Below, piece by piece: positions 13,401-23,800 of a stretch of 64,000 nt of DNA. The notes below the pieces were generated by a model. It had not been told where the DNA came from, did not search any database, and saw only the letters and a list, made by a program, of their open reading frames with translations. Made by a program: the position numbers and the translations under genes. Location: NCBI GenBank assembly GCA_026874595.1, contig CM049322.1, positions 9,720,400 to 9,784,399 of the forward strand. The letters are read 5' to 3'. This stretch comes from Sipunculus nudus (taxonomy: Eukaryota; Annelida; Sipuncula; Golfingiida; Sipunculidae). How positions within the stretch are numbered: position 1 is the first letter of the stretch; each line of letters starts with the position of its first letter.

Positions 13401-16291
13401 ATAGCCTACTTTATGTCATTTTCCTTTAAACAATTTAAAATCATTTTATGAGTAACTAGTCTATTCTGTAGCGACATCTTGCCACTTATCTGTGAAATGG
13501 GCATATCAGGGACTAGTGATGACGTCATAATAGACGTGACGTACTAAAGAGGCACCAACATTCACGGGACCAATGATCAAGAGCTGCCGACCCCTGTTTA
13601 CAGCGAGACTTGTGTTCTCCGCGTGCACGCGCTTCACTGTTACGTCACATTACTTTATATCCATATCCAAGGAGGATAAACAATGGCCGCTTACTAGGGA
13701 CGCCCTGAACCACGGATATATATGAGACGTGTCAACCAGGCCGTTAAGTAAATAATATTTATATCGTGATTAGGTTAGGTACCAAAAATTACGCTTTTGC
13801 CTCTTTATGCATGCCATTGATGCAAATTTTGTTTGGCAAGTTTGTCTTATGTAGAGATAATTGCGAAAAATCAGGTGGACAGGGGGTGTGGAACGGACTA
13901 TAAGCATTTTATCAGGGAAGCATTATAGCTAATATATATCCCATTGTACAGGTTTGCATTGGGCCTGTTGGCCTGGTTTAAACTAAAATGTTGTTCCCCT
14001 CACCATCATCAGTCAGTGTTGCATGTTGCTAATAATATTTCCATTCTGTAAGATATAAACTTCTAGACTAGTTTGATATTAGGCAATATACCAGATGCAG
14101 GCTTTATCCGGAATCGCTCAAACCAGGACCTACTGTATTGGTATTGGTTTGAGCTGATTCGCTGAGCAACACGACCGATGTGTCACCAGTGTTATTACAT
14201 ATAGAAAATAGAATGATAGTTACAGAAAAAAAAAGTTTAGTTTACAGAGTCCCTAACTCTCATGCACAGTGCAAATTATATATATTTTCAGTCCAATAAT
14301 GGTATATATATATAACAGTTTTTCTATCAGAATAATTAATTTTTACTTTTTTATAGTCAACATTCGGGACCACCATTTATCTAACTGGTGAACCAGGAGC
14401 AGGAAAAACGATGCTTACAAGACGCATATGTGTTGACTGGGCCAAGATTATTCAAGCAGCTGATCCAACAGTGCCACCTGGTGACTTAATGGAAAGTTAT
14501 CAATATGTTTTGGCTCTATTCCTTAGAGCTGTGAGAAAAGGAGACACTTTGAGTCAGGTAATCGAGAGAGAATACCGCCTGCAAAAACGTAAGGCAGAAG
14601 CTTTGTGCAAACATATTGAAAACACACAGAGGCCCATTCTATTAGTTGTGGATGGGCTTGATGAATATGATGAGGCGACATCTACAGAAATTACAGAAAT
14701 TATACATAAAAAACGGCTCAGACACATAACCTTACTCATCACTTCCAGACGCCCTTCAAATTATGTTTTTGCTGATGATGATTCAGGCCCTGGCATTGAG
14801 GTCATGTTAATGGGGTTTTCTCCTGAAGGGGTTCAAGAATACATTAAGAAGTTCTATCATGACAATTTACAGGAGGGTGACGCTTTGCTTGAAGAATTAA
14901 AACAGTCGGAAAACCTGGTTCATCTCAGTCATATACCTGCCGTTCTTCTAATGATGGCCACATTGTGGCAAGAAAACCATCATCTCGCAAGAACCCTAAC
15001 AGGGTTTTATGAAGAGTACGTAGCTTATGTGTTTGCTCGAATGGAAAAGAAAAAGAAAATAAAAATGACAGAAAGGGCTAAGTCTACAACCGATCTCATA
15101 AAAAGATACCATCAGAAACTAATTAGTTTCGGCCGACTGGCTTGCGGTACTCTGGCCATCCCACTTGAGCTGATTTTTCATCGCGAAGACGTACTCAAAC
15201 ACATCAGTCCTGATGACCTACAAATTGGGCTTTTATTAGAAAAGCAAACATTCTCTGGACAACTATACTATATATTTCCACACAAGACAGTCCAGGAATT
15301 CCTCTTCGCGTTTCATGTGGTAAACTCTGATACCGATACACGGACTTGCTATATAAAACTCTTGAGTAAGAAGGGTTGTTCAGGTTGGTATATGATCCGA
15401 CGTTTTATGGTTGGAATTGGAGGAAGGAAAATGCTCAATCAAATAATGACTGTGGTGGAAACGGTTAACCTTCATGAAGATGGCATTGTAACCACACGAA
15501 CTGAATCACAGCTCGAATATTTGGCAGAACACCAGGATGCCAAACTAACATTACCTCGCGAGGTCTATTTAGAGTTAGATTATAAGTACCCGGAGTCCCA
15601 CTACGTAAGGTACCTGACGCAAGAAGGTGGGGAGGTTGAAAAACTAGTGCTTAGCACAAATCCTGAGAGATACTTTCGTCTTCTCCAACACTTACATGCC
15701 CCTAACCTTATTCATCTCACACTATATATTGGGCACGTCTCCTATTATGATATTGATACCTGTTATATCAACCAAACACTTGATGAGTCCCTGCGAAAAT
15801 TCCCTTTGAAACATATGAAAATAGACGGCGTTGATGAGGAGGCGTCTGATATATTCAAGGCAGTTTCAGGTTCACTGTTACTAGAGGCTTTCAGTATAGA
15901 ATTCACTACTCTTACCAATGACCAGACACATACCCTCATAATGTGGTTACCTGAATCAAAATTGGAGTACCTTGGTTTGAAGAGGAATCAAGAAGGCTGG
16001 GTGATGAAGGTGATTGCATCCATTCCAATGACTCTCAAGAGACTCTCTATAGACGATGAATGGCTGCATGGTATAGCAAGGATGCCACAACAACTCTCTG
16101 TAATTGCGAATTCGTGTCTCCGGTCACTAAGGCTATCAGACTGCTGCCTCGACTCGAGTGACGTGTTAGCTGTGTTCAGTTATCTTCCCGAGTCAGTCAA
16201 TGAACTACACATAAGGAAAAATGACTTAAAAGGTTTGTCAAAAACAGAAGTCCTCGATGTCACTCGCGCACGTTTTAAACCTCTCCGATAA
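3324..16291 (+). CDS. CARD-NACHT-LRR (NLR-type) receptor gene, 4 exons
   Basis: Exons 3324-3464, 5413-5560, 6093-6307 and 14357-16291 join with consistent phases (0, 1, 0) and GT/AG borders to give 812 residues. Exons 1-2 encode a six-helix CARD-like death fold (about residues 1-96). Exon 3 is a linker. Exon 4 holds a NACHT NTPase with Walker A GEPGAGKT (about 179-186), Walker [13 protein letters not shown] (about 263-274) and the TSRRPS sensor (from about 297). Leucine-rich repeats run from about 586 to the end. Such proteins act in the cytosol as ligand-gated scaffolds for caspase or kinase signalling; the role here is inferred from architecture. The reading frame stops at TAA 16289-16291, yet LRR sequence continues in the same frame to 16693, so the stop looks premature. 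The start was chosen as the first ATG opening the CARD. No missing exon is needed, since exon 3 leads directly into the P-loop segment. Confidence 0.8.
3661..4300. repeat. dispersed repeat with ctgtctgtccgtccgtc
   Basis: The segment opens 'gcctcgcttcaatagaagc', has a gtctgtctgtccgtccgtc run and two 'aggtcaaggt' phrases near 3827 and 3964. This is typical of dispersed repeats in invertebrate genomes. The edges are uncertain, and the short reading frames inside are not genes. Confidence 0.45.
4460..4839. mobile_element. MITE with TGGTTCTCAGG terminal repeats, copy 1
   Basis: Inverted termini read aggcca...tatggttctcagg on the left and cctgagaaccaa...ttggcctta on the right. A poly-C run interrupts the left end. 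A second, shorter copy lies in opposite orientation at 51020-51283. No coding capacity is seen. Confidence 0.6.
5166..5222. repeat. (AT)n microsatellite
   Basis: A pure dinucleotide run directly abuts the left arm of the perfect hairpin at 5223-5281. Confidence 0.95.
5223..5281. other. perfect 26-bp hairpin, 7-nt loop
   Basis: Bases 5223-5248 and 5256-5281 are exact reverse complements around the loop ttcactg. It lies in NLR intron 1 between microsatellites. A transcript would form a fully paired stem of small-RNA-precursor size. A replication or repair foldback artefact beside the AT run is equally possible. Confidence 0.85.
5317..5386. repeat. (TATC)n then (AT)n microsatellite
   Basis: About seven TATC units pass into a long AT run that ends shortly before the acceptor of NLR exon 2. 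Confidence 0.9.
5413..5560 (+). CDS. NLR exon 2: CARD second half
   Basis: The exon follows TTATTACAG and encodes [20 protein letters not shown] and [19 protein letters not shown], matching CARD helices 4-6. The donor is GTATGT and the exit phase is 1. An AT microsatellite lies directly upstream of the acceptor. Confidence 0.85.
5561..6092 (+). other. NLR intron 2
   Basis: This is ordinary AT-rich intron sequence with no feature that I recognise. Confidence 0.7.
6093..6307 (+). CDS. NLR exon 3: linker to NACHT
   Basis: The exon follows TTTAGTTTTAG and encodes about 71 residues, including [19 protein letters not shown] and [12 protein letters not shown]. It ends AAG|GTAGCA in phase 0, which joins exon 4 in frame just before the P-loop. 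No named domain is seen. Confidence 0.8.
7412..7466. repeat. (AT)n microsatellite
   Basis: A pure AT run in NLR intron 3. Confidence 0.95.
7745..8200. repeat. dispersed repeat, copy 1, with internal foldback
   Basis: This matches the reverse complement of 55335-55690. Shared phrases include gatttccttgat, ggcatgtgtg and cctgttagcttaacaacca. An exact 28-bp inverted repeat (7851-7878 with 7924-7951) sits at its left side, probably from a local inverted duplication. Confidence 0.6.
9425..10450. repeat. repeat block with 'tgtgagcttatg.gatggtg' units
   Basis: The phrase tgtgagcttatg-gatggtg occurs near 9450 and 10377, each followed by GTCGT-rich sequence and 'atagctatctcaaa'. Near 10230-10300 there is a small minisatellite of 'acatcgtctagacg'-like units. 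This block leads into the 276-bp unit array. Confidence 0.6.
9900..13130. repeat. satellite-like array with GGTGGCGCCACC palindrome
   Basis: Eleven exact copies of the 12-bp palindrome occur, at 9908, 10539, 10683, 10812, 10960, 11235, 11364, 11512, 11787, 12063 and 12777, with several one- or two-base variants between them. In the core, spacing alternates near 148 and 128 bp, so the unit is about 276 bp made of two related halves. Conserved phrases around the palindrome are tttgacatatc, ctgaaattttgca and catacgcaaaa. Units decay toward 13.1 kb. The short reading frames in it have no protein character. Confidence 0.85.
10617..11720 (+). repeat. 552-bp higher-order tandem duplication
   Basis: Bases from about 10617 to 11168 repeat almost without change from 11169 to 11720, for example a/c at 11116 versus 11668. 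The near identity shows a recent duplication of a two-unit block inside older, diverged monomers. Confidence 0.85.
13276..13900. mobile_element. MITE with TAGTCCGTTCC ends, TA target site
   Basis: The ends read TAGTCCGTTCC on the left and GGAACGGACTA on the right and extend imperfectly inward to about 45 bp (cctgtccacctg). TA flanks both sides. The inside has no coding potential, as expected for a Tc1/mariner-type non-autonomous element. Confidence 0.7.
14357..16291 (+). CDS. NLR exon 4: NACHT and LRR
   Basis: The exon follows TTTTTTATAG and is open for 644 codons. It holds Walker A, Walker B and sensor motifs, a helical region, and LRR-like segments such as [31 protein letters not shown] and [14 protein letters not shown]. 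It ends at the TAA that interrupts the LRR array. Confidence 0.9.
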   Translation, partial: STFGTTIYLTGEPGAGKTMLTRRICVDWAKIIQAADPTVPPGDLMESYQYVLALFLRAVRKGDTLSQVIEREYRLQKRKAEALCKHIENTQRPILLVVDGLDEYDEATSTEITEIIHKKRLRHITLLITSRRPSNYVFADDDSGPGIEVMLMGFSPEGVQEYIKKFYHDNLQEGDALLEELKQSENLVHLSHIPAVLLMMATLWQENHHLARTLTGFYEEYVAYVFARMEKKKKIKMTERAKSTTDLIKRYHQKLISFGRLACGTLAIPLELIFHREDVLKHISPDDLQIGLLLEKQTFSGQLYYIFPHKTVQEFLFAFHVVNSDTDTRTCYIKLLSKKGCSGWYMIRRFMVGIGGRKMLNQIMTVVETVNLHEDGIVTTRTESQLEYLAEHQDAKLTLPREVYLELDYKYPESHYVRYLTQEGGEVEKLVLSTNPERYFRLLQHLHAPNLIHLTLYIGHVSYYDIDTCYINQTLDESLRKFPLKHMKIDGVDEEASDIFKAVSGSLLLEAFSIEFTTLTNDQTHTLIMWLPESKLEYLGLKRNQEGWVMKVIASIPMTLKRLSIDDEWLHGIARMPQQLSVIANSCLRSLRLSDCCLDSSDVLAVFSYLPESVNELHIRKNDLKGLSKTEVLDVTRARFKPLR

Positions 16292-16693
16292 AGGCCTTGT
16301 ATGGAAGACCTTTCATCCCCGACTAGAACGAATCTGGAGACACTTGACATATCTAAGTGTAAACTCACACCGCAAGACGTTATTGCGGCGATACGCTCAC
16401 TCCCACAAACATTAACTGACCTAGACATGAGTGGTAATTGTCGGGATGGAGCTGATGCTCTGACTGGACTTACAGATGCAAAAGAACAGCTGAAAAAAGT
16501 AAAACGTCTCAGTTTGGCAAAGATTAACATACCTAACCATGTAGTTGAGAATATTAAACAACAACTCGCTTTGACATGCCCTCAGCTATCGCTGGAGGGT
16601 TTAAACGCCGACGGTGACGAAACCACAGACAGTGATGACGCTACAGACAGCGATGACGCTACAGACGGTGATGCCAGTACAGACAGTGAATAA
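16292..16693 (+). pseudogene. NLR C-terminal LRR extension beyond in-frame TAA
   Basis: The frame of exon 4 continues after TAA 16289-16291 with RPC and then MEDLSSPTRTNLETLDISKC, further LRR consensus (TLTDLDMSGN), and an acidic tail of TDSDDA-type repeats ending at TAA 16691-16693. No frameshift separates the parts, and coding character is the same on both sides. The simplest reading is a nonsense change in one allele or in the assembly. Readthrough or reinitiation at the ATG at 16301 are alternatives. An unannotated intron is unlikely, because no good splice pair surrounds the stop. Confidence 0.7.
16618..16690 (+). repeat. 18-bp coding tandem repeat (TDSDDA)
   Basis: Three near-identical 18-bp units encode Thr-Asp-Ser-Asp-Asp-Ala and give the NLR an acidic low-complexity C-terminus. 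Such repeats change copy number readily. Confidence 0.8.
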
Positions 16694-18127
16694 GACAAAG
16701 TGTGCGATTATTCACGGCATAAGGGACAAATATCATTGTTCAGTAAACAAAAATGTCGAAGATCCTCACAAATATATATAAATGCATGACAGCCGCCCCT
16801 GTTACAAGTCGGATTCATCAGTTGCTAAAGAAAGTTCACCAATTAACTCGCCCCCCCAACCCTAACAAGGGACACAAACACACGCAAACACATGTATAGC
16901 TTGAAGATTTGAAGTATGGGATATGTTATACATAGCATATTCTATATTAAACTTGTCTTAGACTTCCTGCCTACCAGCGAAACAGAAACTGTTTTCTCTT
17001 TTTATATATTTTTTATATAAGTCCAAAAGAGACTTAGCATATATGGCACATTCGCCCAACGGCACTAGCATATTTGGAACAAATACGTAGTTGGCGCAGT
17101 CCGTAATTTCTAGTAAATTACTAGCTTTTTTAGTATATCTAGTACACGATATTTGCTTTAAATTTACCTTTATGGGTTTATGTTATTGTTTATGTTATGA
17201 CAGGCATGACTTATCCTGAATCATCCACTCACATTATGCCACGCCCACAGTCTGGACAACCTGGACCCATTGGAAGAACAAAACAAACGTTCCATGAATA
17301 ATTTTATTTACATATAAAACACATTTAATGTGAACTTTTGGTTGCATGTTATCATTTGATTGCATCAATATTAAAACAACTATATAAAAACATGTATCAG
17401 AATGTCCACATGTATGATGGAAAAGTAAAGGAAATAATTGAATAATTATATTAATACTGAATTATTACTGTTCATAAATGAATGTTGAAAAAAATGTGTA
17501 ATATAGAACAAAAATATATACAATGTTACCATGTTCAATAAAAAACATATACAGCTTCATATATTCAAACAATGTGGACGTTTTATTGTTGTATATTATT
17601 CCACAGGCTGAAGGGACCGTACTTATCTTCTACTCAGACATGATGTACCTGAAAAAAAAATACAGATAATTGAATAAAAAAGGAATAAGTATACAGGTAA
17701 TACAATATCTTTCAGTGTGTGAATTATATCTATTTACTTAGATTCAACTTGACTGGAGTATTGGAGGTAGTTTACAATTCATTAACACCAGCTACGTTGT
17801 ATTTACACAAAGTGTAAATATAAAATCATAATATCAGGCATATTTACCATTAACAAATTATTCTTTGTGAGGAATAGTAATAACAAAGACGTGCCCAATC
17901 AACCACGGCATTTTATTATTTTCGTCCTATGACACCGTCAAATACATGAGGTGAAGCGTCCCGCAGAGATCGCGACACGATCTGTCACAGAACTGTCAAA
18001 CGCCGGGCTGTTATGTAATTATCAGCTTTGCCTAAATCAACTCTGAAAAGTTTGGACCCCTATTTTGGAAGCTAAATATTGATATAAGTTAAAAAAAAAC
18101 TTACCAGCAAAAGTTCGTCTTAATTTT

Positions 18128-18300
18128 AAGTCAGGTGGCTTAACGGAATTATCGTAACACGCCGGATAAAAGCACCAAATTTGGTATGAAGTATCTACAG
18201 GTCGATCCTGATCATTCTGGAGGGGGTGTCCACCCGAACTCGGTTTCTGGTTCTTTCAGCAGGCCCGTGTCAAAAATAACAGGATTTTACGTAAAATTTC
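18128..18300 (-). repeat. dispersed repeat copy ('gataaaagcaccaaa')
   Basis: In reverse complement it shares 'ttggtgcttttatccgg' and 'aagccacctgact' with copies near 25.4-25.6 kb and 26.4-26.6 kb. Confidence 0.55.
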
Positions 18301-19100
18301 ACAAGTTTACAACAATAAACGGAATTGTGTTAACTCAATTGACTCTAAAACTCATTTTAAATTAATCAATATACATAATAAAATCACCATTAAGAAATAT
18401 CATGAACATTTGTCGTAGAAATGAGGTCAAAAGGTCACGTCATCCATTGATGTTAAATTGTATCATGTGTGTTAAAAAGCCCTCATGTTCTGAAGAAAAT
18501 AATGAAAAAGGTTATCATTTCAATAACAATTAATATTGCATAAATATTTGAATTATAAATATTCACACCCATATAATTGAAATATATGGGAAATTACTAA
18601 TATATATATACACTTTTTCAGTGAAAACAACCCTTTCGAAATCTATATCTAAGTCGTATTGACGAAGAACCCAGGTGATTGAAACAATGTTTTTTAATTG
18701 TCCACACCTTTGATCATTAATAATCAAGGCTCAAATACATATCGACTATAAAACATGGTAAATGTTTTAATGAAAATGTGCCATGAAGCAATATTTGTTC
18801 ACACTTATCAAAAATAATATCTATCTGGAGAGAAAAGGGCTACAAGCATATCCATTGACTTAGCGAGTCTTGTATATGGACTTATATAATACGCCAATGA
18901 GCGGTTCTTGAACACCCGTTTGGTAGTATATCTATTTGAAATAATATCATTTCAAAGAAATTAATAAGTTGCAGTATAATTATTGATAGAAGCAATTTAG
19001 ATCAAGGTTCAATACGACGGAAATCTATGGCATTTTGTCATCTGCTGTTTTAATTTTTATGGGTTGAGAGTGTACTTAAAATATTGGAGCTCAGCTTTTA

Positions 19101-19102
<2 letters not shown>

Positions 19103-19174
<72 letters not shown>
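19103..19174. repeat. (AT)n microsatellite
   Basis: An AT run about 300 bases upstream of the LINE insertion. Confidence 0.95.
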
Positions 19175-19179
<5 letters not shown>

Positions 19180-19478
19180 TATAAATCAATACTGCATAAT
19201 TGTTTGGGTGATAAAGATCATACTAGTATAGGTGGGTTCTGGGCAATTCAGTGCATGATTTGTGTTTACATTGGCATTCTACACGGATTACACCAATATT
19301 TTTGCACTGCGCATTAACCATCTCAGTCACGATAAATGATACAGAGGCAAGTGAGACAATTCTCAGAACTGAAACATAAAGCAGCATTTGTTTACACTTA
19401 TCCTAAATAATATTTAACTGAAATGACAAATTTGGCTTGTGGCTTTGTTCAGATCAATGCACTGTGAGACTGTGGATG

Positions 19479-19489
19479 ACTTTAGAGTA
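19479..19489. repeat. target-site duplication, 5' copy
   Basis: ACTTTAGAGTA is repeated exactly at 23995-24005, right after the A-rich tail. This marks the LINE insertion ends. Confidence 0.85.
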
Positions 19490-19939
19490 TTTTTATCCTG
19501 TTAGAGAAAGCAGAACGGATCCCTGAATTTAAAGAAGCTCTCATGAAATCAGGTACAGCACCGATCGCCCACACAGTTCAAGATAAACAGTGGGGAACAG
19601 GGCTGTCCAAATTTCTCTCCATAGTTACCAAGGTGGATGCATGGCCTGGTAGGAACTTGTATGGTGCCGCACTTAAGAAAATAAGATCCTTTTATAGTGC
19701 GGAAAATCATGACAGAGAAGAAGCAATTAGCAATATAGCAAGAGCAAGAGTCCAACCGGGTTTTTCAAGGCATGGGAACACCGAAACGAAAACTATCTGA
19801 ACAGTCACCAAATCAGCAAAAATATACAAGCTTAAGAGTTTCACTGAAATCTCGCAGATATGACTTTAGCCCACAATCTAAACAAAGAGGTGTCGTCGAA
19901 GATCGTGTTTTTGAAGAAAGTGATGGAGAATATAATTAA
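19490..19939 (+). pseudogene. LINE ORF1 remnant with NADAR-like domain
   Basis: The frame containing KAERIPEFKEALMKSGTAPI, then QDKQWGTGLSKF and WPGRNLYGAALKKIRS, resembles the C-terminal half of NADAR/YbiA-like domains (the WG-x-GL and W-x-G-x-N-x-x-G signature). NADAR enzymes act on ADP-ribose or N-glycosidic bonds; a role in a LINE is not established. The frame stops at 19800. A second frame from the ATG at 19772 gives a basic tail (MGTPKRKLSEQSPNQQKYTS onward) to TAA 19937-19939, suggesting one frameshift. The N-terminal half is lost to truncation. Confidence 0.6.
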
Positions 19940-19985
19940 CAAAGTACAAAAAAAAATAAAATAAAGGATATAAATACGAAAGACA

Positions 19986-22900
19986 ATGGAAAACCACATG
20001 ACAGATTTGAATATTCAATTAAATATATGTTCATTAAATATAAGAGGTCTTAATAATTATGATAAAAGGAAGAAATTATATACATGGTTAACATATAGAA
20101 ATGTTCATATTACTTTTTTACAAGAAACCTATTGCACTATAATATCATCGAATATAATAAATAGTTCATGGAAAGGTCAAATATTTCATAGTTATGCATC
20201 GTCACCACGTAGCAGAGGTGTTGCAATACTATTATCAGATAAAATAAATCTAAAAATTTTAAATATTCATTGCTGTAAAAATGGTAGAAAAATACTGTTG
20301 AATACGGAATACAAAGGTAAAACATTATGCTTAGTATGTGTTTATGCACCGAACAAAGAAGGGGAACGGAATCTTTTCTTTGAGGACTTAGAGAAATGGG
20401 TAATGGAAAAAAGTGATTCTTTAAGGTGTATCGTTATGGGAGGTGATTTTAATTGTTGTCTGCAAGATGATGAAAGGAGCACGATGTGACATATGGCAGA
20501 CCAAAGTAGAATACTATTGAAAATTATGCTAAATACTTTAAAGCTAACTGATATATGGAGTTGTTATGGCAGGTTAAATAACCGATTTACATGGTCAGAA
20601 AGGAATGTAAGCAGTAGATTTGACTATTTCTTTATCTCTAAATCTGAACTCTGGAACTGTTTAAATTATGACTGTGAATACGTACTGTCAGAGTAAAAAG
20701 AACATCGGCTGTCAGATCACAAAGCTGTAAAGTTATGTCTGGATTTTAAAGTAAGCATTAGAGGGCCGGGATATTGGAAACTAAACGTCAGCCTATTAAA
20801 TTATCCAATTTATATTGGGCTGATGAAAGACTGTATTGCCTATAGTTACACCCGTTATAAACACAATTCTGCGAGGCTAGCTTTGGAAATGATAAAAATT
20901 AACATAAAAGAAGCAAGTATTAACTACTCTAAATCGAAAAGAAAAGAAAAAAATAGTAGATTAGCTATAATAGACAAAAGGATTAAACAAATTTCACAGC
21001 TTATAAGTTTAAATTCAATAGCTAATCATATAGAAAGATTAAAAGAAGAAAAGCATTTACTTGAAATAGAAAACGAAATTAAATATTTGATAATATAACA
21101 AAAGGTGCTCAAATACGTAGTAGAACTAATTGGATTGAACAAGTTGAAAAGAGTAAGAAATACTTTTCTCAAGCTGGAGAATAAAAACCAGTCAGATAAC
21201 ACTATTTATAAAATCAGAGAAAACAATAATATAATAGAAGATGATGAAGGAATACTAAATCATATAAATGATTATTACAAAAACTTATATACATCACACA
21301 ATCCATGTGTGAAAGAGGTACGGAAATACTTAAATAATATAAAATCTTTAAATGTTTTAAGTGATGAAGATAAAGATATATGTGATGCAGAAATGACAAT
21401 GGATGAAATTAAAATTGCTGTTACTCAAATGAAGAAAAACAAGTCAACCAGGATTAGATGGCAGCCCTATTGAATTCTACGTGACCTTTTGGGATGACCT
21501 AAAAGAGTTTTTATATAATGCTTTTATAGAATCGTATCGTCACAATAAATTATATACTACAATGCGTACAGCTGTAATAGCAATATTATTTAAGAAACGA
21601 GACAAATATAATTTAAATAATTATAGATCTATAAGCCTCTGTAGCACTGATTATAAAATATTAGCACAAGTATTAGAAAATAGACTGCAAAAAATTTCAC
21701 CAAAAATAATTGACACAGATCAGACCGGATATATTAAAGGTAGATACATCGGAAATAATTTACGCCTAATCACGGACATATTTGAAATTGCTAAGAAATA
21801 TAATAAAGAAGGGGGGTTAATTTTTCTCGATTTTACAAAGGCTGTTGATAGCTTAGAATGGAATTTTATGTTTGAAACTTAAAAAAAAATTAATTTTGGT
21901 CAGAATTTTATCAACTGGATTAAAACTATTTACAATAACCCACTTTTTACTACAAAAAATAGCGGATAGGTATCTTAAAAAATGCAATGAAAAGAGGTAT
22001 ACGACAAGGCTGTCCAGTATCTGCTTTACTTTTTATTATTTCAGTTCAAATATTGGCACAAAAAATACGAACAAATGATAATATTAACGGCTTTATTTTT
22101 GGCAGTAAAGAAATAAAACTTAGCCAATATGCAGATGATACTACTTTGACTCTGAGAAATGATAAATCAGTTTCAACTGCCTTGAAGGAAATTTATGAAT
22201 TTTGAAACCTAGCTGGTTTAAAACTAAATATGGAAAAAAACTACCTCTCTAGATCTGGGAAATAATTAGAAGCATAAAAATCCAATAGGAGTAAAATGGA
22301 CAAAACAGCCAGTGAAATGCTTAGGAATTTGGTTTGGATATGATGAGAAATGTACAGAAAAACTAAACTGGGAAGATAAAATTGATAAAATAGAGAATAA
22401 CATAAAAATTTGGAAGTTGAGGAATCTAAGTTTAATTGGAAAAATATTAATTGTTAATACTTTTATCCAAAATAGCATTACAAGCTTCGGTACTACCAAT
22501 TCCGGACGGATTCGAAAAAAAGAATAAACATAGTTATTTATAACTATATTTGGAATAAAACAGAAAAAAATTAAAAGGTCAGTTTTAATAAGAGATATAG
22601 AGGAAGGCGGTCTTAAAATGATCGATATCAATAGTTGGTTACTTGCATTAAAAGCTGCATGGGTACCAAGAAAACTTTATGAAGAAAATAAATGGAAACA
22701 TATCTTTAAATATTATAAACATAACTGTGGGCTCCATACAGACTGGGTATTTAACACAAACTGTGTATCAATAAAGCAGTTTTGCATATTGAAACACATA
22801 ACCAACTTTTATAGAGAAGTGATATTAGCTTTTAATAAATGTAAGGTTAAAAGAGAGATTACTTCACCAGAAGATATTTTAAAACAACTTTTATGGGGTA

Positions 22901-23800
22901 ACACTGAAGTTATGATTAATAATAAATGCTTATATTTTAAAGCCTGGGGTGAAGAAAATATAATTTTTTATCGAGATGTTCTGAACAATTATGGTACTTT
23001 TATATCAGTCAGCAACCTTTTAAAGAAATTAAAAATAAAACACAATTGGATATCGGAATGTATACAGGTTAAAAATGCGGTTATAAAAGACTCTTTCTCT
23101 ATTTCTAAAAGAACACATAAAGAAATCGATTTATCTAGAACACACACACACGCTTGGTAAACATAATATTAATATATATAAGAAAAAAATCAAAATTCTT
23201 TTACAATGAATTAGTAAGAAGAAATATGTCTTCTCCAAAACATCAAATTATTTTGCAGGAAAAATTTAAAAAAGAATTAATAAGTTGGACAAAAGTCTAT
23301 CAATGTAAAATTAAAAACATGCCAACGAAAAAACTATCAGAATTTAATTTCAAATTATTACATGGCATTATTCCAACAGGTACCAAAGTGTCAAAATGGA
23401 ACTCAAATATTTCCCATCTTTGTAAATTTTGTAATGTAAATGAAAATGCAGAACAATGCTGTATGAATGTAAATTATTGAGAGGGATATGGGAAAATATT
23501 ATGAAAATACTTCATTTACAGATAAACTGGGAATCGCTCGTAATTGGTCATAAATACGCACTGGATGGTAATTTTGTAAAAATGAACAATTTTATAATAT
23601 CAGTAACTACGTATGCCATTTTTAAGTACAATATGCATTGTAAATATAATGAAATTAGCCTATCAGAGAGTAAAATATGACAATATGTATCGCAAGATAT
23701 TATGAAACATGTATATATGCAGAAGTATTTAAAATATCCTTACTTAAATCAAATTTTCATTGATAGATTTATAAAAATTAAAGATAGTATTTTATCTGTA
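19986..23800 (+). pseudogene. LINE ORF2 remnant (endonuclease-RT)
   Basis: From the ATG at 19986 the peptide reads as an APE-type endonuclease: SLNIRGLNNYDKRKK, LQETYC, VYAPNKEGERN, GGDFNC, and SDHKAV at about 20712. It is interrupted by TGA 20487-20489 and TAA 20694-20696 in the same frame. GPGYWKLN follows, then RT motifs split over frames: PGLDGSPIEFY (about 21450), TDQTGYIKGRYIGNN, FLDFTKAVDS, RGIRQGCPVSALLF, and YADD at 22128-22139. A CKFCNVNENAEQC knuckle lies near 23430. At least six frame changes occur, so no functional protein is possible. Confidence 0.85.

Larger units (their letters stand above)
6308..14356 (+). other. NLR intron 3, about 8 kb
   Basis: The intron separates the linker from the NACHT exon. 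It contains an AT microsatellite, a dispersed repeat with a hairpin (7745-8200), a long palindrome-bearing repeat array (9425-13130) and a MITE (13276-13900). No additional exon is required by phase. Confidence 0.75.
16694..19478. other. intergenic after NLR gene
   Basis: AATAAA-like signals (for example near 17540) could end the NLR transcript. The rest holds a dispersed repeat copy near 18.13-18.30 kb, short internal similarities near 18.78 and 19.37 kb, and an AT microsatellite. No gene is seen. Confidence 0.55.
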
